From Candidatus Altimarinota bacterium (GTDB lineage: Bacteria > Patescibacteriota > Gracilibacteria > BD1-5 > UBA6164), in assembly GCA_028713225.1 (NCBI GenBank), contig JAQTOS010000005.1, positions 62,001 through 126,000 on the forward strand: a stretch of 64,000 bases of DNA, read 5' to 3'. The notes beneath the pieces were generated by a model that was not told where the DNA came from, ran no database searches, and saw only the letters and a list, made by a program, of their open reading frames with translations. Below are positions 9,807 through 23,278 of the stretch, one piece after another. Numbering within the stretch: position 1 is the stretch's first letter; each line of letters opens with the position of its first letter. Position numbers and translations under genes: made by a program.

Positions 9807-11309
9807 CTATTTTTTATAAAATTTCAGAACATAATCATCTATAAGCATTCCAGCTTGAGCTCTTTTGAAATGAAAATCGTATTTTCTTATAACTAAATCA
9901 TTATTCAAGAAATTTGCTCCAAGTGCTGTCCAGAATCTGTAAGCTCTTTTTGGATGTAAATCGTGTAAGAAATTTGAATATAATTCTTGTCTACCATTGA
10001 AAAAATCTTCTAAATCATTTGCAAAATAATCTTCTGAAAATGCTTCACTTCTGCTTTTTTCTTCTGAAAATTTAGTTTTAGAGAAGTCGAAAGTATAGTA
10101 TTTGTAGAAATAATCTCCAGAACTACCGTAAATTACTTTGATTATATATTTGTGATCTGGTGTATTTAAAATAACATTTTTGAAAGAATCTTCTAAGTTT
10201 GCCATCCGATAAGGAAGAAATCTATTATTTAATAAATCCAAGATAATAGCTTCTTGTTGCATAGGATTTCTTTTTTCATTATGCAAAGCTGAATTTCTTT
10301 TAGTTCTAAAAAGTTCTATATCTATATCTTTTTTAGGATTTGAATATTTTATATCAAGCATATATGGAATATTTCCAATTTCTTTCATAGATTTTGGTAA
10401 AATTTCATATCTTTTTCCTGGAACGAAATAAGTCAGAGGAAAATTTTTCTTGAATTTTTTTGCAATTCATCTTTCTATATCTGTTTCTTCATCAAGTCCT
10501 AGAATAGAAATTTTTTGGAATTCTGGATTAATTACAGTTGGGTAGATTATCCCTTGTCCTATAAAAGATTGCATATAGTAAGGCAAATCCTTGATATTCG
10601 AACATTCAACTAATTCATCTTCAAATTTTTCATAATCATAAGCTATTTCTTCCTTTCTATTTGCTATATATTCAAAAGCGAAGTTTTTTCTATCTTTTAA
10701 ATTATTGAAATCAAGTAGTTTCAAATTTCATTCTAATTCATTTCTAGTTGCCATATATAAGGCAGTTTTATAATCTTTTTTTGTAAAAACATCATATAGT
10801 ATTTCTTGAGCTTCTTCAGTATTTGGCGGAAGAGTATCAACTTCAGCATAAACTAACTCGCTAGAGTTTGAAATAGCCAAAGTCATAACATCATCTTCAT
10901 TTGTAAGATTTACGTTTTCGAAGATTATTCATTCAATAGAAACTCAATCAATTTCAAAAACTTCTCTATTTTTTAGAATTTTTATAGTTTGTTTAGGTAG
11001 ATTTTTTTCTAGTAATGGAACTAAAAAACTTATAGTTTCAGGAATAAGTAAAACTGGTCTTGGTTTTATATTTTGGTATAATTCAAGCAAAGTATAAGGG
11101 TCAAAATGGTCAGTATGAGCATGACTTATGAAGATAGCACTCAAATCTTGAAGTTTAGATATATCCAATTTTATCATAGGATTTCTTTCCATCATATCTC
11201 AAAAAGAATAATTAGAAAGCCAAGCATCAGAAAGTATTTTTACTTTTTTCCCATTATTTCAGGCTATTTCTACTATAAATTCAGAGTGTCAAAGGTAATC
11301 AATGTACAT
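9807..11309 (-). CDS. MBL-fold metallo-hydrolase with long C-terminal extension
   Basis: 500 residues, read through about nine UGA codons. The N-terminal domain begins MYIDYLGHSEFIVEIAG and carries ILSDAWLSN and the metal-binding HxHxDH as ISHAHTDHFDP (His63, His65, Asp67, His68), as in UlaG-type MBL hydrolases. The remaining 300 or so residues contain no motif I recognise and are rich in Phe, Tyr, Asp and Asn. UlaG-like proteins are usually shorter than 400 residues, so the extension is notable. The substrate is unknown; a phosphodiester or lactone is possible. The gene is single and convergent with the chemoreceptor gene. Confidence 0.8.
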
Positions 11310-11520
11310 TGTTATTATTATTTATTAAGTAATCTTGGGAGCATTATCAATTATTTTAGTAAAAAGTAAAGAAAAATATAATTTTTTAATTAATAAATAT
11401 AATTTCTAAAATAAATTTCAAATTTGTAAAGAAAAATTATAACTTTTTGCTGTAAATTTTTGCATTTGAAAAAATATTATGATAAAATGAGCAGGAAGTT
11501 ATCTTATAAACACAAGAAAT

Positions 11521-14500
11521 ATGAGAAAAATATTTAAGAAAATATTGTCGTTAATGGTTATTTTAAGCCTTTTTGGAAACTACCTAGTTTCTTTTTGAGC
11601 GGCAGCCGATGACCAAAATAATAAATGAATTTCAGGTTATACTACTCTTAGAGAAGTAGATAAATGAACTTTTAATGAATATAGATATAGACTGACTCAA
11701 CAGTTTTTTAACCTTAAATCAAAATTTGATGTTAATGGTAATTTAGATTCATATACTTTAAATACTATAAAAAGTGTAGTAAATGCTTCTTATAATTTCC
11801 TTCCTTCAGATACTCTTAAAAATCAATTATATAAATCAAATTTATTAACAGCTATAGATAGAGGGATAAAATATCCAAATGATGATTCATCTTATGCTGC
11901 TTTGACAAAAGCTATGGGTGATTATATGGATAATGCTGATGTAAAAGCAATAACTTGATCTATTGAAGCTAGTCCTACTTCATGAAATGCTCCTTTAACT
12001 ACAAGCTTAAGATGAAGAGTGTCAGATCCTTCAGGAACAGAAATTCCATCTTATAATTATATTTGGTGGATTGATAAATGATGAAAAAGAGTTATTCTTG
12101 GTAGAAAACAATCACTTTCGTATGTTTTTAATGAAGAATGAAATTATAGTGTATTTTTAGATGTATCTTCAAGTCATAAAAATGTTAATTGAAATACTGA
12201 TGTACTTGGATTTTCATCTAGAGCAATTATAGAAGTAAAAGAAAAAGTAGCTTCTTTGATAATAAAAGTAAATAATACAAATCTTTGATCTAATGAATCA
12301 ATAAAATTTTCACCAGATGAATCTAGATATGGTTTAATTTTTGATGCAACTTCTTCTACTCCAACAGGTGGTGCTAAATTTGTAAGAACTACTTGGGATT
12401 TTGGTAATGGAATAAAAAAATCTTATACTTATGCTCCAAGAATGGAAAGAGTTGTTTATTATGGGGAATGAGAATATACAGTTAAATTAAATTTAACAAC
12501 AAATGAATGAAAAACAGTTGAAAAAAGTTTTGTAATACAAATTCATAAACCAGTTGCAACTATACAATCTGATAAAGATGAATGATACCAATGAGATAAA
12601 ATTACTTTTTCTGCTAGATCTAATATTGGTCAAAATAATATTACTTATGCTTGGAAAGTTATAGATATAGTATCTGATAAAGTAGTTTATGATAAAGAAT
12701 GAGCAACTTTTGCTTATACTTTTAACACAAAAGGTAAATTTAATGTACAACTTAGAACTGTAGATCCAGCATGAAATGAGGATGTAGATACTAAAATTAT
12801 ATATATAAATTCTAGAGCTCCAGTAGCTGATATTGCGACTTCAATTCCATATACAAATAAACCAAATTATGTACTTCTTGATGCTACAAAATCTTATGAT
12901 CCAGACTTTGTAGATGATGGAAAACTTAAATATACTTGGACTATTGATGGAGAAAAAGTACAACTAGAAAATCCAAATTATAATAGTTCAGTTGGTTACT
13001 ATACTTTTTCATCTAAATGAGACCATTCAATTGTTCTTGAAGTAGTAGACCCAGATGGAATAAATGATATTAAAAAATCAAAACTTACTATTGCGTCACT
13101 ACTTTCAGTTGATTTTGTTACATTCCCAAAAGTTCCTAGAACAAAAGGAGTTATTAAATTTATAGCTGATTCTAAAGATGCAAATTATTTTGAATGGGAT
13201 TTTGGTGATGGAAATAAAAATACATCAGTTTCAAATTCTATAACATATATTTATAGCAAAGCTTGAAGTTATAATATGACTTTGAAAGTTAAAAATGCTG
13301 AATGAGAAACAACTACATATACAAAATCAGTTTATGTTTGAAATGCAGATTCGCCAGTTGCTGATATAACAATAAATAATTGAGATGCCGAGTCTCCATC
13401 TCTAGTAGATGATGCTTGTTCTGGTCAGCCAGCTTATATTGTAGACAGAACATGACCTATTACTTTTGATGCTACTACTAGTATAAATGTTGATTGAAAT
13501 ACTTCAGGATTAACTTATTCATGGAAAATAGGATATGATAATAAATATTCTACTAAATCTTCTGTAACTCAAAAATTTGATGAACTTGGATGTTTCCCAG
13601 TAAAACTTACAGTTAAATGATTAGGTGGAAAATTAGCAACAAAACAAATTTGGGTGAGAGTAGATAATCTTGCTCCAACATTTAATTGACTTGATATAAC
13701 TACAAATGGTGATGATAAAGATCCAGTAATAGTTCAAGTCGCAGCACAAAACGCAAAAGATCCAGATGGTGTAGTACAATCATATTTATGGTATTATTAT
13801 ACAGATTCTGATTCTGAACCACAAGATTTTAGAATTACAAATACTCCAACTACTTCATTTGTTGTTCCAAAAGTAACAGGAACTTATTACTTTGTTCTTG
13901 TTATGAAAGATTCAAACGGGGCTAGAGTTAGTAGTGAAGATCCAATCAAAGATGATAATGGAAATACTATTGCCGGAAATAAATATTTTATAACTTTGGC
14001 TTCTGATAATGTAAATACTCCACTTATTGATTTCAAAGTTGATAATTCATCAGTTTGAATTTGATCGCCAGTTACATTTTCAGCATCAGTTAAAAATGTA
14101 CTTTGAGAAGATTTAACTTCAAAAGCTCAATATTCATTTGATTTTGATGGAGATGGTTTCTATGATGAAAAATCAACAGAACCTACTATTGTTCATAAAT
14201 TTGATACTTCTGGAGAATTTCATGTAAAAGTGAAAGCCATGTATAAATGAATAAGTAATACAAAAAGTATAACTGTTAATGTTGCAAATAGATTAGAATC
14301 AAATTTTGATTTTATATCTATTGGAAATAAATTTATATTTATTGATAAAAGTATAGGAAAAGTTGATTCTAGAAAATGGGATATGTGAGATGGAACTAGT
14401 ATTGATACAAAAGATTTATTTTCTTATGAATATGAAGATAATAAAACAATTCATAGAGTTTCTCTTCAAATATCAGAATGAACAAAAACTGATACAAAAA

Positions 14501-16764
14501 CAATTATAACAAAAAAAGATGTCAAAAATGAACTTCTTTTGAATAATGATTGAATAAATATTGTTTCATCACCTGCTTATAATAAAGATGATTCTAGTGT
14601 AGAAATTCCAGAAAAAGATACTCCATTTGTATTATATTTAGGAGCTTCGAAAGGAGATTTCAAATATTATTCTATAGATTTTGATACACGAGTTGATTCT
14701 GATTTAAATGGTACAAAAGATGATGATACAGATAATCTAAATACTGAAACTTATGAAAATGGAGCTCCTATAAAAGTAACATTGAATGACAATAAAACTC
14801 AAAATATAAAAGTTTCATTACTTGATGCTAATAAAAAAGTTGTTTCTAGTCAAGAAATCAAAGTTACAAAAGATTATATAAAAGAAGAAAATATTGACTT
14901 AGATTCTCTATCTTTTTCTTGAGTTACTGATGCTCAAAGAGCTCAAATAGAAACCCTTAAAGATTATGTAAAAAAACTTCCACAAGAATCTAGATTAAAA
15001 GCTATGAAATATGTTGAAGCTCTACAATCAGCTTGGTTTGATGATAGAGAAAAAACACAAGTTATACTAGATTTTGAAAGATATATAAATGGAATCACTT
15101 TTACTGATAAGGATAATGTTATAAATTTGCTAGAATCTTTTATAGTTGAAAATGATACTGATAAAAGTACTAGAAATATGGCACTTAAAGTAATACAAGG
15201 TTTAATTCCTAAAGATGATCCAAATTATAAAACTATAATGGATAAATTGGATTTATTAAAAACTTGAACAGCTGACCAAGAAACTGCTAAAAAGATTTGA
15301 TCAGAAATTCTAGATATTGTAAAAAATATTTCAGCTATTTCAAATGAAGATAAAGTTACGATAAAAGCTCAATTACAATATCTTATTTATGGAAATAATA
15401 TTCCTAAAGCGGTGGTAACAGAAGTTTCTAATGAATCAAATACTGGATCTACTATAGCAAATATTTTTAAAAATATAGTTTATATATTCCTAGCTTTTAT
15501 CGGATTACTTTTACTTGTTATTTTAGCTTTCTTTATCTATTACAAAATAGTTAATAAAGATCCAAACACGGCTTTCCAAGATTTTATTATAGAAAAAACT
15601 TCTGGTTCAAAAGCAAAAGTTCCTGTTTCTGATGTTTTAGCTTGAATAGATGAAAGTATTTTTGATAATGTAAAAGAAGAAGAAAAGGAAGAAATGGAAG
15701 CAAAACAAGTTAGAGAAGAATCTAATTCTGAAACTACAAGTGAAGCTATTCCTGATTGGTTAGCTGGTACTATGAATTCTTTTTCAGATACTAGTTCAAA
15801 TAATGCTAGTTCAAGTTCTGAAATCAAAGAAGAATCTGTAGCTATTCAGGAAGAAAAAGTTCCTGATTGGCTAACTGGAAAAACAAATTCTTGAGTTTAT
15901 GTTCCACCTAAAATAGAAATTCCAGAAGAAAAGTATGAACTTGAAGAAGATACTTTTAGTTCAGAATCTAGTGATGTTTTAGAAGAAGAAAAAACAGAAA
16001 TTATTCCTGAAGAAATAAATGAAAAAGTAGAAGATGCGAATGTTCCTGATTGGTTATCAGGTGCTATAAAAGAAAGTCCAAAAAAAGAAGAAGCTCCAAA
16101 AAAAGAAAAACATGAATTCAAGGCAAAAGCAAAAGCTGCTCCAGTTGAATCAAGTATTCCAGATTGGTTAAAAGATTCTTTAAGTACAACTGAAACTAAA
16201 GAAGAAGTTGCTACAGAAATACAAGAAGAAAGTGTTGATGAAATTTTAGCAAAAGATATGGCAGAGGATGCAATTGTTTCTAAAAAAGATGAAACAAAAA
16301 TCCCAGATTGGTTATCTTGAAGCTTAAAAGAATCTCCATCAGAAGAAAAAATAGAAGAAACAAAATTACCAGATTGGTTGTCAGGTTCTATGGATAATGA
16401 AACTAAATCTGATAATAGTGAAACTTCTCTTGATGAAGATTTAATAGAATTTAACGAAGTTCCAACTACAACAGAAGCAAAATTACCAGATTGGTTAATG
16501 GAAAATGATTCTGACACAAGCAAAACTGAAGAAATTCCAGAAGAAGAATTAAAAGTTGTAGAAAGTGATGAAAATCCTTTCTCAAATCTTATCTTTGATA
16601 AAGAAGAAACTAAAGAAACAATTATTCCTAGTTGGGATGAAGTAGTTAAAAAAGAGCCAAAAGCTAAAAAAGAACATGCTCCAAAACCTACAAAAACAAC
16701 TGATAAAAAAACAACAACTCCTACTTTGAAGAAAAAAGCTCCAAAAGAAAAAGTTGAGGAATAA
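11521..16764 (+). CDS. Giant PKD-repeat surface protein with one membrane anchor and PDWL-repeat cytoplasmic tail
   Basis: 1747 residues. A signal peptide (MRKIFKKILSLMVILSLFG) precedes an extracellular region of about 1290 residues with several PKD/Ig-like units (for example YFEWDFGDGNKNT and TTWDFGNGIK). A strong transmembrane helix lies at about 1318-1342 (IVYIFLAFIGLLLLVILAFF). The 400-residue tail after it is acidic and low in complexity, with seven PDWL motifs at residues 1411, 1448, 1509, 1547, 1595, 1617 and 1656, usually [IVL]-P-D-W-L-[AST]-G, and a degenerate PSWDEV at 1703; it ends Lys/Pro-rich. PKD units mediate adhesion or extension in other surface proteins. The tail looks like a multivalent docking strand for a cytoplasmic partner. 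Many glycines are UGA. Confidence 0.85.
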
Positions 16765-16770
16765 GTATAT

Positions 16771-16796
16771 GTAGGGAATGAATATTTTCGTTCCAC
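16771..16796. repeat. Degenerate GTAGGGAA...TTCC palindromic repeat
   Basis: GTAGGGAATGA, a short loop and TCGTTCCAC form an imperfect hairpin 6 bp after the PKD stop codon. It resembles the elements at 35310 and 35361, so I list it as a decayed member of the same family. Confidence 0.45.
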
Positions 16797-16808
16797 ATAA
16801 TAAAATGG

Positions 16809-16880
16809 GAATGGAAATATTTATAAATAAAAAGAAACGATTTTAAAATCGTTTCTTTTTATTTATAAATATTTCCATTC
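16809..16880. terminator. 72-bp perfect palindrome, bidirectional terminator overlapping a coding end
   Basis: Arms 16809-16844 and 16845-16880 are perfect reverse complements (36 bp each, centred on ATTTTAAAAT). It serves the PKD gene on the plus strand and the pseudouridine synthase on the minus strand. The right arm includes the last six codons and stop of the synthase (stop 16863-16865). Confidence 0.85.
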
Positions 16881-17528
16881 TCATAATTTTAAATCTCATA
16901 ATTCGTATTCTCAGATACTTACTCTTTTTAGATAAACTACTTTATTATCAACAGCTTCAAGCATTTTTTTGATTTGATGAAATTTTCATTCACTTATGCT
17001 CAAATATATTTCATCATCAGAAATTGTTTCTAGGATTGCTGGTTTTGTAATAAATTCATCAATTTTTAATCAATTTTCTAATTTTTCTATATCTTTTTTA
17101 TTTAATGCTTTTTCTATTTTTACGTAATATTTTTTGTAAATATCTTTCTTGGGACTTATTAATTTATGTGTAAAATCTCAATCATTTGTAAGCAGTAAAA
17201 GCCCTTCAGTATCTACATCAAGTCTACCAACTGGAGAAAGTAAATTTACATAAGGACAATCGTCAAGTAAACTTCTATAACTTTGATATTTTGCTTCAGG
17301 TTTATTTGAACTTAGATAATCTGCAGGTTTATGAAGAGCTATATATACAAATTCTTTAGCTTCAAATTCTTCTTCTCATATTCTCAAATCATCACCCCAT
17401 TCTATTTTGTAATCTGGACTTATTACAAGATTATCATTTACTTCTACAAGTCAGTCTTTTATAAGTTTTACCACATCTTTTCTTGATCCATATCACAAGT
17501 TTGATAGGTATTTATCTATTCTTATCAT
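16863..17528 (-). CDS. Pseudouridine synthase, RsuA/RluB/RluF family
   Basis: 221 residues. The N-terminal S4 RNA-binding domain is MIRIDKYLSNLGYGSRKDVV and following, then the catalytic domain with LLSPVGRLDVDTEGLLLLTN, where the Asp of GRLDVDT is the catalytic nucleophile, followed by DGDFTHKLISPK. These enzymes isomerise uridine in ribosomal RNA (16S by RsuA, 23S by RluB/E/F). I cannot decide the target from sequence. Its 3' end doubles as one arm of the 72-bp palindrome. Several motif glycines are UGA. Confidence 0.88.
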
Positions 17529-17631
17529 TTTATTTAGATTATTAATTTATTATTAATTTTGCATAATATAATCTTTTTTTGTATTTTTTGAAATTTTTAT
17601 ATAATTAATTCAAATTTTAAAATAACAATTT

Positions 17632-18699
17632 ATGAAAAAAGTTTTAATTTTAACAGGATCTTATGGATCTGGGCACAATAGAGCAGCTCGTGTTCTCGAA
17701 AAGCAACTTATAGCAGAATGAAATCAAGTTTTAATTCTGGATATAGTTGATTTTTTGAATGAAAATTCTATGAAATCTGGAAATATTACTAAGAGTTTTT
17801 ATGAAGATTTCTGTGAAAAATATAAAAAAGTATGGGAAATTACATTTAATATTATTGATGATGCTACTGTAAAGAGATTTCTTTATGGTATTAAATATCC
17901 AATTTTTCAATCTAGATTTGATGATTTTGTACAGACTTATGAACCTGATGTAGTTTTGTCAGTTTTTCCTTTTTGGCAGGGATTTATCAAGCATTATTTG
18001 AAAAAATATGAAAAAACTTTTAAAACTGGAGTTTTTATCACGGATTCTATAAATATTCACTCTATTTGGTATTTAGATAAGGATTATATAGATTATTATT
18101 TTGTTATTGATAAATTAACAAAGTGAGAATTTATAGAAAAATTTAATCATACAAAAGATAATATAATAGTTTCATTTTTTCCTTTGGAATCAGATTTCTT
18201 TTTAGATAGAGAAGAAATAAAAGTGAAAAATATAATTTTACTTTTAACTTCTCAAGAAGAAAATTTTATTTTAGATTTACTTGAAATATTAAAGACAAGA
18301 AAAGAATTTAATATAAATATTTTAGCTGGAAGAAATAAAGTATTATTCTCTTATGTAAGCCAATTTTACACTGATATTGATAATTTCAAATTTTATCCAT
18401 TTTTTGATATAAAATCAGAACTTAAAAATATAGATTTAGTTATTTCCAAACCAGGTTGAGCAATAATTTCAGAATGTATAGCAAATGATGTTCCTGTAAT
18501 TATTCCAACTTTTATAGCTGGACAAGAAGAAGGGAATAAGCTTTTAGTAGAACTTGGAGAAGTATGATTTTTTGAACCAGATGCTAAAAAAATAGATTTT
18601 GCTTTGAGATATTTAGATTTTTCTAAATTTATTCCAAACTTCAGAAAAATAAAAAATAAAGATTCAACTAAAATTATAATAGATACATTAATGAATTAA
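17632..18699 (+). CDS. GT28-family glycosyltransferase, MGDG synthase/UgtP-like
   Basis: 355 residues. The N-terminus KKVLILTGSYGSGHNRAA matches the sugar-lipid synthase pattern (Gly-rich loop with GSGH) of MGDG synthases and UgtP, which move galactose or glucose to diacylglycerol at the membrane face. The second half carries VISKPGGAIISECIAND and PVIIPTFIAGQEEGN, the nucleotide-sugar site of GT28 enzymes, also seen in MurG. It is divergent from the pseudouridine synthase gene. I infer glycolipid synthesis for the cell envelope; MurG itself is encoded separately at 58.4 kb. Confidence 0.8.
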
Positions 18700-18721
18700 A
18701 AAATATTTTTTCTTTGACATA

Positions 18722-18757
18722 AAGAGTTATTTAATTATAAATAACTCTTATTTTTTT
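18722..18757 (+). terminator. Terminator after the glycosyltransferase
   Basis: AAGAGTTATTTA pairs perfectly with TAAATAACTCTT (12 bp, 4-nt loop), followed by ATTTTTTTA. Confidence 0.85.
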
Positions 18758-18774
18758 ATAAAAAATTGAGTTTT

Positions 18775-20997
18775 ATGACAGAAAAATGACCTAAATTGTA
18801 TAATGTTCCTGAATTAGCAGAAGATTTAAAAGATTGTATAAAAATAGAAAAAGATCCTAAAAAAAAGATAGATTTGATTACAAATTATCTAAATTCTCTA
18901 AAAAAAGATAAAAAAATAAATATAGAAGTATTAAATGTAATTGCAAGAATGCTTTCTAAGCAGTATGAAAAATTTGAATGAGATGCAAAAACAATAAGCC
19001 CTCATGATATTGAATTTAATTTACTTTCTCCTCTTTCTAAAAGGAAAGTAGTAGCTCGTGATTTTATCAAAAAATTTCCATTTAAGGAAGATAGAAAAAA
19101 AATATTAAATGATTTAAATTCTTTATCACATGTTGATGAGTTATTTGAAAACCTTGATTCTATTTGATTTGACCAAACACTTATTCAAGTTTTTAATTTA
19201 TTTGTTAGGGAAAAAGATACATCTGATCTAGCTACTTTACAATCTATTTTTGAAACTGAGCTAGATGAAGCGCAAAAAAATATTTTTACTGAAATACTTG
19301 AGGCTTGAAGAATACCTAACTCAATTTTAAATAACTTTGAAAGGTTTTTATATGAATCTGATGAAAATGCAGTTGATTTTAATGTACAAAATAATGGGAA
19401 ATATATTCAAGAAAAAGTAGATTGACTATTATTAATGCAAGAAACTGATAGAAAAAAGGTTTCTGATATTAATCCATTTATGCTTGATTTAGATTTTGAT
19501 ACTGGATTGAAATTATTTTCATTTCATAGATTTAGAGAAATATATAATAATAATTTTTTTAAAATTGCTAATAGTTTAATTAATAGCACTGATATTTGAT
19601 GAGAAAATCCCGTTAAGGTTGATATTTATAAGATAGATATGAAAAAATTATATTCATTATCAAAATCAACTCGAACAGTTGAATCAAAAGAATTACAATA
19701 TGCATATCAATTTATAATGGACTGGGATATATCAAATGCATGATTATCAGAAGATGATATATTTAATATAGCAAAAATTGTTGATACTGAATTAGATTCT
19801 TTTCACCTTGTGAAACCTAGAATATCTAATTCTTACGAACATCCAGTAAAATCATGACCAGAAAGATTTAACTACAAAGGTTACTTTTCAAAATCTGGAA
19901 ATAAATTTCTAGAATGAAATATAGTATCGTTGGAAGAAGATAAAATTTGAAAAGATAAGAAAAAAATGATTAGATTAACTTTGTCAGATACCAATCAAGA
20001 TGAATATATATATCTTATAACTCAAATAAGTTATTATATAAAACATAAAAAATTTATAGATAAACATCAATTATATTTTTCAATCTATGATGAATATAAT
20101 AAAAATACTTTTGAATGAGATAGATTATATGATCCTCATACATTTGAAGAACAATATGCAAATATTTTAGAAAATCTCGTTATTCCACTTTCAGTTGAAG
20201 CTAAAAATTTATGATTAAAAGCTAGAAGTACTTCTCTTGTATGAATTTACTGAACAGGGAAAAGTCAACATATGTTAAGTTTATTAAAAGGAAAAACTTT
20301 TGATTATAATTGAAAAAACTTCAATTTAAATGCCAATGTTATAAATATTGACTTAAATTTTTTTAAAGCCATTTTAACTACTCCAATTTGATGAATTAAA
20401 TCAAGACTTGATAAAATATATGAAAATACAGGAGCTCCGATATTATTATCTATAGAGGATATTGATACTCTTGTTAATGAAAAAAAACATGATGTAAATG
20501 ACGAAATAGCACAAGCTATGACTATATTTTTTGAATGAGTATGATCTACTCCAGTTTATGTTATATCAACAGCAAATGATCCAACAAAATTATCAGAAAG
20601 ACTTATTAGAGCAAATAGATTAGAAAACACAGTTTATTATTGATTTCCAAATATAAAAGAGAAATTAAAAATTTTCCAAGACCATATTTCTGAAAGAAAT
20701 CTTGATTTTCCTACTGAATTTATGGATTGAATAACTGATGAGAAATATTTTGTTAGTTGGACAGCTAGTAATATATGAAATTTTGTATCTAGATTATCGG
20801 ATTTCATGAAAATTAGAAAAGAAATTTTTTGAGAAGAAGTGAAGCTTGATATGGAAATTATTAATAAGATTTATATGGATTCACATGTACCAGTTGCTGA
20901 TATGAAGGAAACAGATGCAAAAATTCGTAAATGGATAGAAAATATGAAACCAAGTAATTTATCTAGTTGAGTAATGTGATTTAATACATCAAAATAA
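18775..20997 (+). CDS. AAA+ ATPase with long unassigned N-terminal region
   Basis: 740 residues. The first 450 or so match no family I know and are Asp/Asn/Lys-rich and probably helical. The C-terminal part is a AAA+ module: Walker A GIYGTGKSQ near residues 490-497, Walker B ILLSIEDIDTL near 555-563, then a sensor-1-like VISTANDPTKLSERLIRAN, as in CDC48/FtsH-type ATPases. Both Walker A glycines before the GKS are UGA. It is a single module without a visible protease or membrane segment. It stands alone between two terminators, so the partner is unknown; protein remodelling is the general expectation. Confidence 0.82.
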
Positions 20998-21037
20998 TAA
21001 ATCAAAAAAAGAGCTTAAGCTCTTTTTTTGATTTATT
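20996..21037 (+). terminator. 42-bp perfect palindromic terminator overlapping the stop codon
   Basis: Arms 20996-21016 and 21017-21037 are perfect complements, with a T7 run in the 3' arm. The palindrome starts inside the TAA of the AAA+ gene. Confidence 0.85.
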
Positions 21038-21089
21038 TTAAAAAATCGTATAATGAAAAAAATAATTAATTAAAGATTATAAATTAGAT

Positions 21090-23195
<2,106 letters not shown>

Positions 23196-23278
23196 TTTGA
23201 TTTTCATTTGATTTTTATTAAAAAAAGATTATAAAGTCAACTTATTTTGCACTAAAATTAAATATTATAAATAATACT

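Noticed and set aside
15540-16796. Long reverse-strand Ser/Phe-rich frames opposite the PDWL tail
   Set aside because: They arise from the repetitive GAA/TCA-rich coding of the acidic tail and show no protein-like pattern.
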